Shown: piece by piece, positions 54,180-61,888 of the stretch | Numbering within the stretch: the first letter of the stretch is position 1 | How the letters are laid out: every line of letters begins with the position of its first letter | Assembly: GCF_916618915.1 (NCBI RefSeq) | Contig: NZ_CAKAKE010000001.1 | Span: forward strand, 2,711,001-2,775,000 | Direction of reading: 5' to 3' | From: Stenotrophomonas sp. Marseille-Q4652 | GTDB taxonomy: Bacteria > Pseudomonadota > Gammaproteobacteria > Xanthomonadales > Xanthomonadaceae | DNA length: 64,000 nucleotides | Program-made: the position numbers and the translations under genes | Notes under the pieces: generated by a model | Database searches by the model: none | Seen by the model: the letters and a program-made list of their open reading frames with translations, nothing else | Told to the model about the DNA's origin: nothing

Positions 54180-54800
54180 TTACAGGGGCAGCGGTGCCTG
54201 CATCGGCTCGATCCGGCCCTGGCCGCGGGTGATCTTCTTGAACTCGGCGCGGCTGACCGACACGTAGCGATCGTTGCCGCCGATCTCCACCTGCGGACCG
54301 TCCTGCACCGCGTGGCCCTGCTCGTCCACGCGCACGGTCATCGTCGCCTTCTTGCCGGAATGGCAGATGGTCTTGATCTCCTGCATCTCGTCGGCCCAGG
54401 CCAGCAGGTACTGGCTGCCCTCGAACAGCTCGCCGCGGAAGTCGGTGCGCAGGCCGTAGCACAGCACCGGGATGCGCAGCTCGTCGACCACCTCGCTCAG
54501 CTGCCAGACCTGCGCGCGTGACAGGAACTGCGCCTCGTCCACCAGCACGCAGCCCAGCCTGCCGCGCTCGGCGATGTCGTGTTCGATCAACCGTTGCAGG
54601 TCGGTGTCGCGGTCGAATGCCACCGCCTCGGCCTGCAGCCCGATCCGCGAGGCGACCACGCCGGTGCCGGCGCGATGGTCCAGCCGCGGCGTCAGGATCG
54701 CCACGCGCATGCCGCGCTCTCGGTAGTTGTGCGCGCTCTGCAGCAGGGTGGTGGTCTTTCCGGCGTTCATCGCCGAGTAGTAGAAGTAGAGCTTGGCCAT
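54180..54800 (-). CDS. tdk: thymidine kinase
   Basis: Phosphorylates thymidine in pyrimidine salvage, 206 residues, type II TK. The P-loop is [13 protein letters not shown], Walker B is [10 protein letters not shown], and the substrate lid contains [14 protein letters not shown]. In E. coli-like enzymes four residues bind zinc; here only the first Cys (TICHSGKK) remains. The second is Ser, and in [10 protein letters not shown] the third Cys is Ser and the His is Glu, so the zinc site is probably lost. A 8-bp hairpin spans its start codon. Confidence 0.94.
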   Translation of the reverse strand: MAKLYFYYSAMNAGKTTTLLQSAHNYRERGMRVAILTPRLDHRAGTGVVASRIGLQAEAVAFDRDTDLQRLIEHDIAERGRLGCVLVDEAQFLSRAQVWQLSEVVDELRIPVLCYGLRTDFRGELFEGSQYLLAWADEMQEIKTICHSGKKATMTVRVDEQGHAVQDGPQVEIGGNDRYVSVSRAEFKKITRGQGRIEPMQAPLPL

Positions 54801-54821
54801 GGCGCGATTTTAGCGCGCCAT
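54798..54821 (-). promoter_or_regulatory. candidate leaderless promoter and hairpin at the tdk start
   Basis: On the minus strand TAAAAT (54812-54807) ends 6 nt before the tdk ATG. The flanks ATGGCGCG/CGCGCCAT pair around a 7-nt loop that includes most of this box. No -35 match is evident. Confidence 0.4.
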
Positions 54822-54840
54822 GAGCCTCGTCCCGCTTGCG

Positions 54841-55650
54841 TCAGGGACGTACCGGGCCCAGCGGACCGACGGTGGTCGCGCCTTCGCGCACTTCGGTCAC
54901 GCCCACGCGCCAGGTCCGGTCCTGGTGCTTGAAGTACATCTCCGGCCGCCAGTAGAGCGGGTCGTAATACTTGTCACCGGTGATGGCGACCAGCGGTGCC
55001 TGCTGGTCGCCCTCGAAGTCCGCGCTGGCGTTCGCGCGCTTGACCGTGACCGCACCCGGCTGCATGGCCAGGATCGTCGTCGCCCTGCGCCCACGCCGGT
55101 CTGCTTGGCCGCCTGGCGGCGCAACTGGTGGCCCAGCCGCGGGCGGGCGACGTCATCGCCGTAGCGTGCGTACAGTTCCTGGCCCTCGGCCAGCGCGCGT
55201 TCGCGTTCCTGCGGGTCCAATGCAGCCCAGTAGGCCTCGCGCTGCCGCAGCAGCTCCGGATAACCACGCTCGGCGGCCAGGTCCATCCACGCGTAGGCGG
55301 CGGCACGGTCCTGCTGCTGGCCGTGCGAGCCCTGCCAGAGGATCTCGGCCATCAGTGCCTGGGCGGGCTTGTCGGCGTACTCGGCGGCGCGCCGGAGATA
55401 GCGGATCCCCCGGTGCGGGCGGCCCTCGGCCAGCGCCTGCAGGGCGATGCGGCGGAAGTACAGATCGTTGTGGTTGCTGGCCAGCCCCGCCATCAGCAAC
55501 TCCGGCTCCATCAGGATCGACGGTTCCGCGGCAGTGGGCTGGGCATGGGCCGGCGCGGTGGCCGATAGGGCGAGGCAGGCCGCGAACACGGCAACGGCCG
55601 AACGCAGGGCAGTCGTGGCGAACTCGTTGTCTGGTCCATGTGGGCCAATG
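54841..55650 (-). pseudogene. Sel1-like repeat protein, frameshifted near the 3' end
   Basis: The frame carries a hydrophobic signal region (VFAACLALSATAPAHAQ) and Sel1-like helical repeats (AAAYAWMDLAAERGYPELL). At about 55083-55085 it shifts. The following frame continues with ILAMQPGAVTVKR and reaches a stop at 54841. Adding one G to the GGG there joins the two parts without other change. The start is unclear: no ATG in the signal frame; GTG at 55589 or a codon near 55640 are options. Read as written, the product loses its natural last 80 residues. Confidence 0.7.
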
Positions 55651-55757
55651 GAATCTAGCACCAGGGTGGGTCTGCGCGTGCATCCGCCCCTCGGGGACCC
55701 ATACAGCCTGCGACCGGGCCGGCTGGCTAGAATGGCCACCTGTCTGTGGAACCCCCG

Positions 55758-57743
55758 ATGCTGGACAAGCTCAATCCCCCCCAACGCGCCGCCGTGCTGC
55801 ACAGCCAGGGCCCGCTGCTGGTGCTGGCCGGTGCCGGCAGCGGCAAGACCCGCGTGATCGTGGAGAAGATCGCCTACCTGATCGACAGCGGCCGCTACCC
55901 GGCCCGCCGGATCGCGGCGATCACCTTCACCAACAAGTCGGCCAGGGAAATGCGCGAGCGTGTGGCCAAGCGCCTGCGCCCGGACATCGCCGAGGAGGTG
56001 ACGATCTCCACCTTCCACGCGCTGGGGCTGAAGTTCCTGCAGATCGAGCACGCCGCGGTGGGGCTCAAGCGCGGCTTCTCGATCTTCGACGCCGACGATG
56101 CCACCGCCCAGGTCAAGGATCTGCTGGGCGGCAGCAATGCCAAGCCCGACGACATCGAGGACGTGAAGAACCTGATCTCGCGCGCCAAAAACGCCGGGCT
56201 CTCGCCCGAGCAGGCCGCGCGGGCGGCCCGTTCCAGCCGCGAGAAGAACGCGGCCATGGTCTACGAGCTCTACCAGGCGCGGCTGACCGCGTTCAACGCG
56301 GTCGACTTCGACGACCTGATCCGGCTGCCGGTGCAGGTGCTGGAGGAGAACCCGGACATCGCGCTGGCCTGGCGCGAGCGCATCGGCTACCTGCTGGTGG
56401 ACGAATGCCAGGACACCAACGATGCCCAGTACCGGTTGCTCAAGCAGCTGGCCGGGCCGGCCGGCAACTTCACCTGCGTGGGTGACGACGACCAGTCGAT
56501 CTACGCCTGGCGCGGCGCCAACCCCGAGAACCTGCAGGCCATGGGCGTGGAATACCCCAACCTGCAGATCATCAAGCTCGAGCAGAACTACCGCTGCTCC
56601 AACCGCGTGCTGCGCGCGGCCAATGCGTTGATCGCGCACAACCCGCACGAGCACCTGAAGACGCTGTGGTCCGACCAGGCCGACGGCGAGCGCATCCGCG
56701 TGTGGGAATGCCGCAACTCCGAACACGAGGCCGAGAAGGTCGCCGCCGAGATCCAGTTCATCGCCACCAGCCGGCGCGTGCCGTGGAGCGATTTCTGCAT
56801 CCTGTTCCGCGGCAACTTCCAGAGCCGGCCGCTGGAAAAGGCGCTGCAGATGGTCGGCGTGCCCTACCACCTCAACGGCGGCACCGTGTTCCTGGAGCGG
56901 CAGGAGGTCAAGGACACCCTGGCCTGGCTGCGGCTGCTGGTGAACCCCGATGACGACACCGCGTTCATGCGCGCGGTGCAGTCGCCCAGGCGCGAGGTCG
57001 GCGCCGGCACCCTGGCCAGGCTCGCCGAGCTGGCGATGGAGAAGGACATGCCGATGGCGATGGCGGCCGAGTCGATGGGCGCGCTGGCGCAGCTGCCGCC
57101 GCGCGCGGCCAACAGCCTGAGCAAGTTCACCGACATCGTGCGCGCGCTGCGCATGGACCTGCGCACGCTCACCTCCGGCGAGCTGGTGCGCAAGCTCGCC
57201 AAGGAGTCCGGCCTGCTGTCCGAACTGCGCCACCAGGCCAAGGACACCGCCAGCTACGAGCGTCGCGCCAACAACCTGGAAGAACTCGCGCAGTGGTTCG
57301 AGAACGGCCCGCGCGGGGCCAGTGCCGGCGACATGGCCGCGCAGCTGGCACTGCTGTCGCGCAACGACAAGGACGACGGCGGCAACCAGGTGCGGATGAT
57401 GACCCTGCACGCCTCCAAGGGCCTGGAATTCCCGTACGTGTTCATCGTCGGCTGCGAGGACGGCGTGCTGCCGCACCAGGTCGCACTGGAGGAAGGCGCG
57501 CTGCAGGAGGAGCGGCGCCTGCTGTACGTGGGCATCACCCGCGCCAAGGTGCAGCTGTGGATGAGCTACAGCAAGCTGACCCGCAAGTTCGGCGAGCACA
57601 TCCGGCTCAAGCCCAGCCGCTTCTTCGACGAGCTCCCGGCCGCGGAGATCCAGCGCGACGGCGCCGACCCGGTGGCCGACGCCGCGCACAAGCAGGAACG
57701 CGCCAAGGCCGGGCTGGCCGCGATCGAGGCGCTGTTCGACTGA
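55758..57743 (+). CDS. rep: ATP-dependent DNA helicase Rep
   Basis: A 3'-5' superfamily 1A helicase that clears proteins from DNA and helps restart replication forks. 661 residues. Motifs in order: Q-motif LNPPQRAAV, Walker A AGAGSGKTRV, Ia ITFTNKSAREM, II LLVDECQDTND, III GDDDQSIYAWRGA, IV LEQNYRCSNRVL, V TLHASKGLEF and VI YVGITRAKVQL. The MLDKLNPPQ start and the GFSIFDADDATAQVK region favour Rep over UvrD. A TAGAAT box lies about 25 bp upstream of the ATG. Confidence 0.95.
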   Translation: MLDKLNPPQRAAVLHSQGPLLVLAGAGSGKTRVIVEKIAYLIDSGRYPARRIAAITFTNKSAREMRERVAKRLRPDIAEEVTISTFHALGLKFLQIEHAAVGLKRGFSIFDADDATAQVKDLLGGSNAKPDDIEDVKNLISRAKNAGLSPEQAARAARSSREKNAAMVYELYQARLTAFNAVDFDDLIRLPVQVLEENPDIALAWRERIGYLLVDECQDTNDAQYRLLKQLAGPAGNFTCVGDDDQSIYAWRGANPENLQAMGVEYPNLQIIKLEQNYRCSNRVLRAANALIAHNPHEHLKTLWSDQADGERIRVWECRNSEHEAEKVAAEIQFIATSRRVPWSDFCILFRGNFQSRPLEKALQMVGVPYHLNGGTVFLERQEVKDTLAWLRLLVNPDDDTAFMRAVQSPRREVGAGTLARLAELAMEKDMPMAMAAESMGALAQLPPRAANSLSKFTDIVRALRMDLRTLTSGELVRKLAKESGLLSELRHQAKDTASYERRANNLEELAQWFENGPRGASAGDMAAQLALLSRNDKDDGGNQVRMMTLHASKGLEFPYVFIVGCEDGVLPHQVALEEGALQEERRLLYVGITRAKVQLWMSYSKLTRKFGEHIRLKPSRFFDELPAAEIQRDGADPVADAAHKQERAKAGLAAIEALFD

Positions 57744-57792
57744 TCCGGCGCGGGCCGGCGCACAATGGCCGGCCGTCCTTGCCGCTTCACGC

Positions 57793-58323
57793 ATGACCGT
57801 CATCGTCCAGACCGAACGCCTGCAGCTGCGCCGCATCGATCCGGAGCAGGACGCGATGCAGATGCTGGCCCTGCTCAACGAGCCGGGCTACCTGCGCAAC
57901 ATCGCCGACCGCGGGGTGCGCAACCGCGCGCAGGCGCGTGCCTTCATCGTCGAGCGCGTGCTCGCCAGCTATGAACGGCATGGCTTCGGCATGTACGCCA
58001 TCATCCGTCGCGCCGATGGCGTCTGGCTGGGCAATGCCGGCCTGGTGCGCCGCGACGGCCTGCCCGGGCCGGATATCGGCTACGCGCTGCTGGGTCGCCA
58101 CGAAGGCTGCGGCTATGCACTGGAAGCCGCGCGCGGCGTGCTCGATCACGCGCGAAGGGAGCTGGGCCACCGCGACCTGTACGGCATTGTCTCCCCGCAC
58201 AACCAGCGCTCGGCCGCGCTGCTGCTGAAACTGGGGATGGAACAGCGCGGGCCGGTGCAGCTGCCGGCACCGCTGACCGAGCCGGTGCTGCTGTTCGCCA
58301 CGCCCGGCGCGCCGATGCCCTGA
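57793..58323 (+). CDS. GNAT-family N-acetyltransferase
   Basis: A 176-residue acetyltransferase of the RimJ/RimL-like group, which acetylates amines of small molecules or protein N-termini. Typical are TERLQLRRIDPEQD at the start, LGNAGLVRRDGLPGPDIGYA, and the acetyl-CoA-binding GRHEGCGYALEAARGVLDHA with NQRSAALLLKLGM. The substrate is unknown. 49 bp after rep and convergent with the YceH gene, whose stop lies 3 bp away. Confidence 0.9.
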   Translation: MTVIVQTERLQLRRIDPEQDAMQMLALLNEPGYLRNIADRGVRNRAQARAFIVERVLASYERHGFGMYAIIRRADGVWLGNAGLVRRDGLPGPDIGYALLGRHEGCGYALEAARGVLDHARRELGHRDLYGIVSPHNQRSAALLLKLGMEQRGPVQLPAPLTEPVLLFATPGAPMP

Positions 58324-58326
58324 GCT

Positions 58327-58989
58327 TCAGCCGCCCAGTCGTTCCTGCAGTTGCGCCAGTTGCTGCTGCAGCTCCGCGACCTGCGCTTCCAGCTGCTGCA
58401 CGCGCTGCTCCAGTGCGGACGATCCGCCGGCGGGCGCGTCCGGCTGTACGCGCTGGGCCAGCGCCGCTACATCGACTTCGCCGCCCAGCAGGTGCACGAA
58501 ACGGTCCTCGCGCTGCCCGGGCGCACGCGGCAACTGCAGCACCAGGGCCGGCTGGCGCTGGATGAGGCGCTCGAGCTGGTGGCGCACTTCCTCGGCATCG
58601 GCGAAACGGTGCAACCGCTCGCTGCGCGCGTACAGCTCGCCCACCGTCTGCGGCCCTCGCAGCAGCAACAGCCCGAGCAGGGCCACCTGCTGCCGGGTCA
58701 GGTCCAGTGCGGTGGCGATGCGGTGCTCATAGCGCTCGGCGCGCGAGGAGAACTGCTGGCGGGCCAGTCCCAGGGATTCGAGCTGGCGCAGGGCGTGGTG
58801 CACGTCGCCGGTGGACAGCGCCATCACCGGATCGCGCGCGGTCCTCTGGTTGGCCGCGACCTGCGCGGCGTTGACCGTCAGCGGATAGGTTTCCGGCGTG
58901 GTCGCTTCCTTCTCCACCAGGCAGCCCAGCACGCGGGCCTGGGCGGCATCCAGTACGGGGAGGGAAGGGCTCTGGTCCACTGCGGTCAT
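58327..58989 (-). CDS. YceH family protein (DUF480)
   Basis: A 220-residue protein of the YceH family with two winged-helix domains. The family signature is clear in [19 protein letters not shown] and [10 protein letters not shown], and in [19 protein letters not shown]. The C-terminal 30 residues ([19 protein letters not shown]) form a coiled coil. DNA binding is likely from the fold, but no function is established. Start chosen to give MTAVDQSP and a normal N-terminus. Confidence 0.93.
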   Translation of the reverse strand: MTAVDQSPSLPVLDAAQARVLGCLVEKEATTPETYPLTVNAAQVAANQRTARDPVMALSTGDVHHALRQLESLGLARQQFSSRAERYEHRIATALDLTRQQVALLGLLLLRGPQTVGELYARSERLHRFADAEEVRHQLERLIQRQPALVLQLPRAPGQREDRFVHLLGGEVDVAALAQRVQPDAPAGGSSALEQRVQQLEAQVAELQQQLAQLQERLGG

Positions 58990-59092
58990 CGTTCGGTCCA
59001 CGGCTGGGCGCGCAAGGATAGCCCAGCGCCGGGAACCGCCTGCCAGTCGCAAGCCGCTAAAATGCGGCGATTACGAGCTGCCGGTGGTGTCC

Positions 59093-59977
59093 ATGTCCCG
59101 AATTCCCGCCCTTTCCCTGATGACCGCCACGGTGCTGGCGCTGTCGGCCTGCGTTTCCACCGGCCCGGCGGCACGCGAGGTTGCGGCACCGGTGCCGGTC
59201 GTTGCTGCCGATGACAACCTCAACGCCGTGCTGTGGGTGCAGACCGCACAGGAATACCGTGCGCTGACCATGCAGGCCTGGAAGATGGCCGCGGCCAACC
59301 TGGACCGCGCGCTGGCCGACCCGACCTGGACAGCGCTGCTGCCGGGCGAAGGCGCCGAGCTGCAGAAGCCGGACCTGCCGCCGGCGGTCGTCGTGGACAT
59401 CGACGAGACCATGCTCGACAACTCGGCCTACCAGGCCCGGCTGGTGCTCGACGGCGCCAGCTTCAGCGATGCCGGCTGGGCCGCCTGGGTAGCCGAGCGC
59501 AAGGCGCGTCCGGTGCCGGGCGCACTGGAGTTCGCCAGGGCGGCAGCGGCCAAGGGGGTGAGCATCGTCTACATTTCCAACCGCACCCACGACATGGCCG
59601 CCGACACCATCGCCAACCTGCGTGCGTATGGCTTCCCGGTGGATGAGTCCAACTACTACGGGCTGGGTTACGAGGTCCCCGGCTGCACCGCGCACGGCAG
59701 CGAGAAGGGGTGCCGTCGCATCGCCGCGGCCGGCAAGTACCGCGTGCTGATGCAGGTCGGCGACCAGATCACCGACTTCGCCCAGCTGACCGCCAACACC
59801 CGCGAGCAGCGCGATGCCCTGCTGGCCAACCATGGCCAGTGGATCGGCGAGCGCTGGTACATGCTGCCGGGCCCGACCTACGGCGGTTACGAGCCGGCGG
59901 CGTTCGGCAACAACTGGAAGCTGCCGGCCGGGGAACGCCGCAAGGCCAAGCACGCCGCGCTGGAGCCGGCGCGATGA
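59093..59977 (+). CDS. lipoprotein acid phosphatase (e(P4)/5'-nucleotidase type)
   Basis: A 294-residue HAD-like acid phosphatase related to lipoprotein e(P4), which dephosphorylates nucleotides at the outer membrane. Lipobox LSAC (cysteine 19). The HAD nucleophile motif is [13 protein letters not shown]; motif II is in VYISNRTHD and motif III-IV in [10 protein letters not shown]. The Trp-rich C-terminus is typical. Its last 4 bp overlap pyrF. A TAAAAT box lies 30 bp upstream. Confidence 0.93.
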   Translation: MSRIPALSLMTATVLALSACVSTGPAAREVAAPVPVVAADDNLNAVLWVQTAQEYRALTMQAWKMAAANLDRALADPTWTALLPGEGAELQKPDLPPAVVVDIDETMLDNSAYQARLVLDGASFSDAGWAAWVAERKARPVPGALEFARAAAAKGVSIVYISNRTHDMAADTIANLRAYGFPVDESNYYGLGYEVPGCTAHGSEKGCRRIAAAGKYRVLMQVGDQITDFAQLTANTREQRDALLANHGQWIGERWYMLPGPTYGGYEPAAFGNNWKLPAGERRKAKHAALEPAR

Positions 59978-60702
59978 GCCGCGGCCCGCTGCCGCTGGCC
60001 GCGCACGAGCGGCTGATCTTCGCCCTCGACGTGCCCGGCAGGGCGCAGGCCATCGAATGGGTGGAGCGCCTTGGCGATGCGGTGTCCTTCTACAAGATCG
60101 GCATGGAGCTGCTGGCCTCCGGCGAGTATTTCGATGTGCTCGAGGAGCTGGCCCGCCGCGACAAGCGCGTGTTCGTCGACCTGAAGTTCTTCGACATTCC
60201 GGCCACCGTGGCCGGGGTGATCAGGCGCCTGTCGCAGTGGCCGGTGGACTACTGCACGATCCACGGCTGGCACCCGGCGATGATGGAAGCCGCGGCCAGC
60301 GCCAACACCTCGGACATGCGCCTGCTGGCGGTGACCGTGCTGACCTCGATGGGCCGCCCGGACCTGGCGCAGATGGGCATCGACCGCGAGCCGGTGGAGG
60401 TGGTGGTCGAGCGCGCGCTGGCCGCCCAGGCCGCGGGCATCGACGGCGTCATCGCCTCCGGCCAGGAGGCTGCGCCGATCCGTGCGGCCACCGGCGCCGG
60501 CTTCTCCATCGTCTGCCCCGGCATCCGCCCCGGTGGTCCGGCCGGCGATGACCAGCAGCGCACCGTCGGCGTGGCCCAGGCCTTCGCCAACGGCGCCGAC
60601 GCCATCGTGGTCGGACGGCCGATCCGGCTGGCCCCCGACCCGCAGGCTGCCGCCCGCGCCATGCAGGTGGAGATCTCTGAGGTTTTCAATAAGAAACAAT
60701 AA
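59974..60702 (+). CDS. pyrF: orotidine 5'-phosphate decarboxylase
   Basis: Last step of de novo UMP synthesis, 242 residues. The active-site motif is [16 protein letters not shown] (Asp, Lys, Asp), substrate phosphate binding is in CPGIRPGG and [12 protein letters not shown]. The ATG overlaps the phosphatase stop as ATGA, so both are translated from one message. Together they fit pyrimidine supply: e(P4)-type phosphatases free nucleosides for uptake, and tdk is a salvage gene nearby, though the link is inferred. Confidence 0.97.
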   Translation: MSRGPLPLAAHERLIFALDVPGRAQAIEWVERLGDAVSFYKIGMELLASGEYFDVLEELARRDKRVFVDLKFFDIPATVAGVIRRLSQWPVDYCTIHGWHPAMMEAAASANTSDMRLLAVTVLTSMGRPDLAQMGIDREPVEVVVERALAAQAAGIDGVIASGQEAAPIRAATGAGFSIVCPGIRPGGPAGDDQQRTVGVAQAFANGADAIVVGRPIRLAPDPQAAARAMQVEISEVFNKKQ

Positions 60703-60724
60703 CTTGAAAAAAAATTGTCACGTA

Positions 60725-60753
60725 TTGCTTCAACAAACGGGGGCCGGTAGGAT
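60725..60753 (+). promoter_or_regulatory. candidate small-RNA promoter
   Basis: TTGCTT (60725-60730), 17 bp, TAGGAT (60748-60753), located after pyrF and before the hairpins at 60762-60848. Confidence 0.45.
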
Positions 60754-60759
60754 GGCGAT

Positions 60760-60848
60760 GCCCGGTCACTGACCGGCTGTTCCACCATGTCCACCGGCCC
60801 GTCCGGTTTGAGGAGGTCCGCCATCATCCGATGCGGCCTCTTTTTTTT
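60760..60848 (+). ncRNA. candidate small RNA with terminator (about 90 nt)
   Basis: Starts about 7 nt after the TAGGAT box, folds a 7-bp palindromic hairpin CCGGTCA-C-TGACCGG (60762-60776), then a stretch with GAGGAGG, and ends at a terminator (60813-60848). It could also be the trailer of pyrF or a leader of the lipoprotein gene, but the T-run ends 100 bp before that gene. I recognise no known RNA family. Confidence 0.45.
60813..60848 (+). terminator. Rho-independent terminator
   Basis: GAGG-T-CCGC / GCGGCCTC stem with a one-base bulge and an 11-nt loop, followed by eight T residues. Confidence 0.8.
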
Positions 60849-60949
60849 GCCCCGCGTCCGGGCCGGTGGCGGCCGCAGCGTGACGGCCGTGCTTGCCGCG
60901 GCCACGGCGCAACCCCAAGATGCGGCGACACCGGGGGAGTCTTCACGCA

Positions 60950-61888
60950 ATGCGACCAACGCAAACGACACCGCGCCTGTTCGCCGCCGCGCTGTGCGTG
61001 GGGATGCTTCTGGGCGGCTGCCGGGGCAAGGAGGAACTGCCCGGCGCGGCCACCGAACCGGCCGCCGCCGTGCGCCAGCTGGTCCAGCACCTCCATGACG
61101 ACGACCTGGTCGGCTACGCCCGCGCGGCGGTGCCGCCGGAGCAGTACGTGCAGCTGGAACAGGCCTGGGCCGAGGGCCACAGCCGCTGGCCGCTGACCCA
61201 GCTGCCGCTGGACGAGCGACTCGCGCCGCTGCTGGCCACGCTGTCCGCGCCCGCTGCCGAAAAGGACCTGCAGCGTGCGTTCCGCGCCCAGATCGCCGGG
61301 CAGGCCGCCGGCGTGCGCCAGGCCGCGCAGTCGCTGGGGCTGTTCGGCGTGCAGTACCTGAGCAACAAGCCTGACTACAGCCCGGCCCAGCGCGAGCACT
61401 ACGTGCAGCTGGTGCAGGCACTCAGCGAGTGGGCCATGGCTGCGCCGTTGACCGATCCGCAGCTGGCCAGGGGCAGCATCGAACGGCTGGCCAGGGCCGC
61501 GCGCGAGGCGGGCGTGGCCAGCGACGAGGACCTGGGCCGCGTGGGCATGACCGCCAGTCTGGAACGGCTGGGTCCGTTCCTGCGCGCACTCAAGCAGACC
61601 CTGGCCGCCTACGGGCTGTCGCTGGACGACACCGCCGCCGGTGTGCGCGTGGGCCTGGTCGAGCAGAATGGCGACCAGGCCACGGTGCGGGTGCAGTACC
61701 CGCTCGGCGCCCGGGAACTGGATATCGAGGTGGCGCTGCAGCGCCGCGACGGCCACTGGTACGTGGCGCGCACCCTGCAGAAGGTCGACGAGGTGCTGCA
61801 GGTGGCCGCTCAAGCCCGCGCCCGCGAGGCCGCCGCCGCGCTGCCGCCGACCCCGCAGGACGACCCCGGCGCACCGGCTAAGCCATAA
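60950..61888 (+). CDS. uncharacterised lipoprotein
   Basis: A 312-residue predicted lipoprotein with lipobox LLGGC (the cysteine near residue 24) and a mostly helical mature part. I recognise no family. Visible features are a block of charged Ala/Gln-rich helices, a central LSNKPDYSPAQREHYVQLVQ segment, a short beta-rich region near the C-terminus (GDQATVRVQYPLG, then RDGHWYVARTLQKVDEV), and a Pro-rich tail. Start: the ATG after GGGGGAG that gives the signal peptide. Its stop overlaps the plsB ATG (TAATG), so it is likely co-expressed with plsB, perhaps with a role at the membrane. Confidence 0.75.
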   Translation: MRPTQTTPRLFAAALCVGMLLGGCRGKEELPGAATEPAAAVRQLVQHLHDDDLVGYARAAVPPEQYVQLEQAWAEGHSRWPLTQLPLDERLAPLLATLSAPAAEKDLQRAFRAQIAGQAAGVRQAAQSLGLFGVQYLSNKPDYSPAQREHYVQLVQALSEWAMAAPLTDPQLARGSIERLARAAREAGVASDEDLGRVGMTASLERLGPFLRALKQTLAAYGLSLDDTAAGVRVGLVEQNGDQATVRVQYPLGARELDIEVALQRRDGHWYVARTLQKVDEVLQVAAQARAREAAAALPPTPQDDPGAPAKP

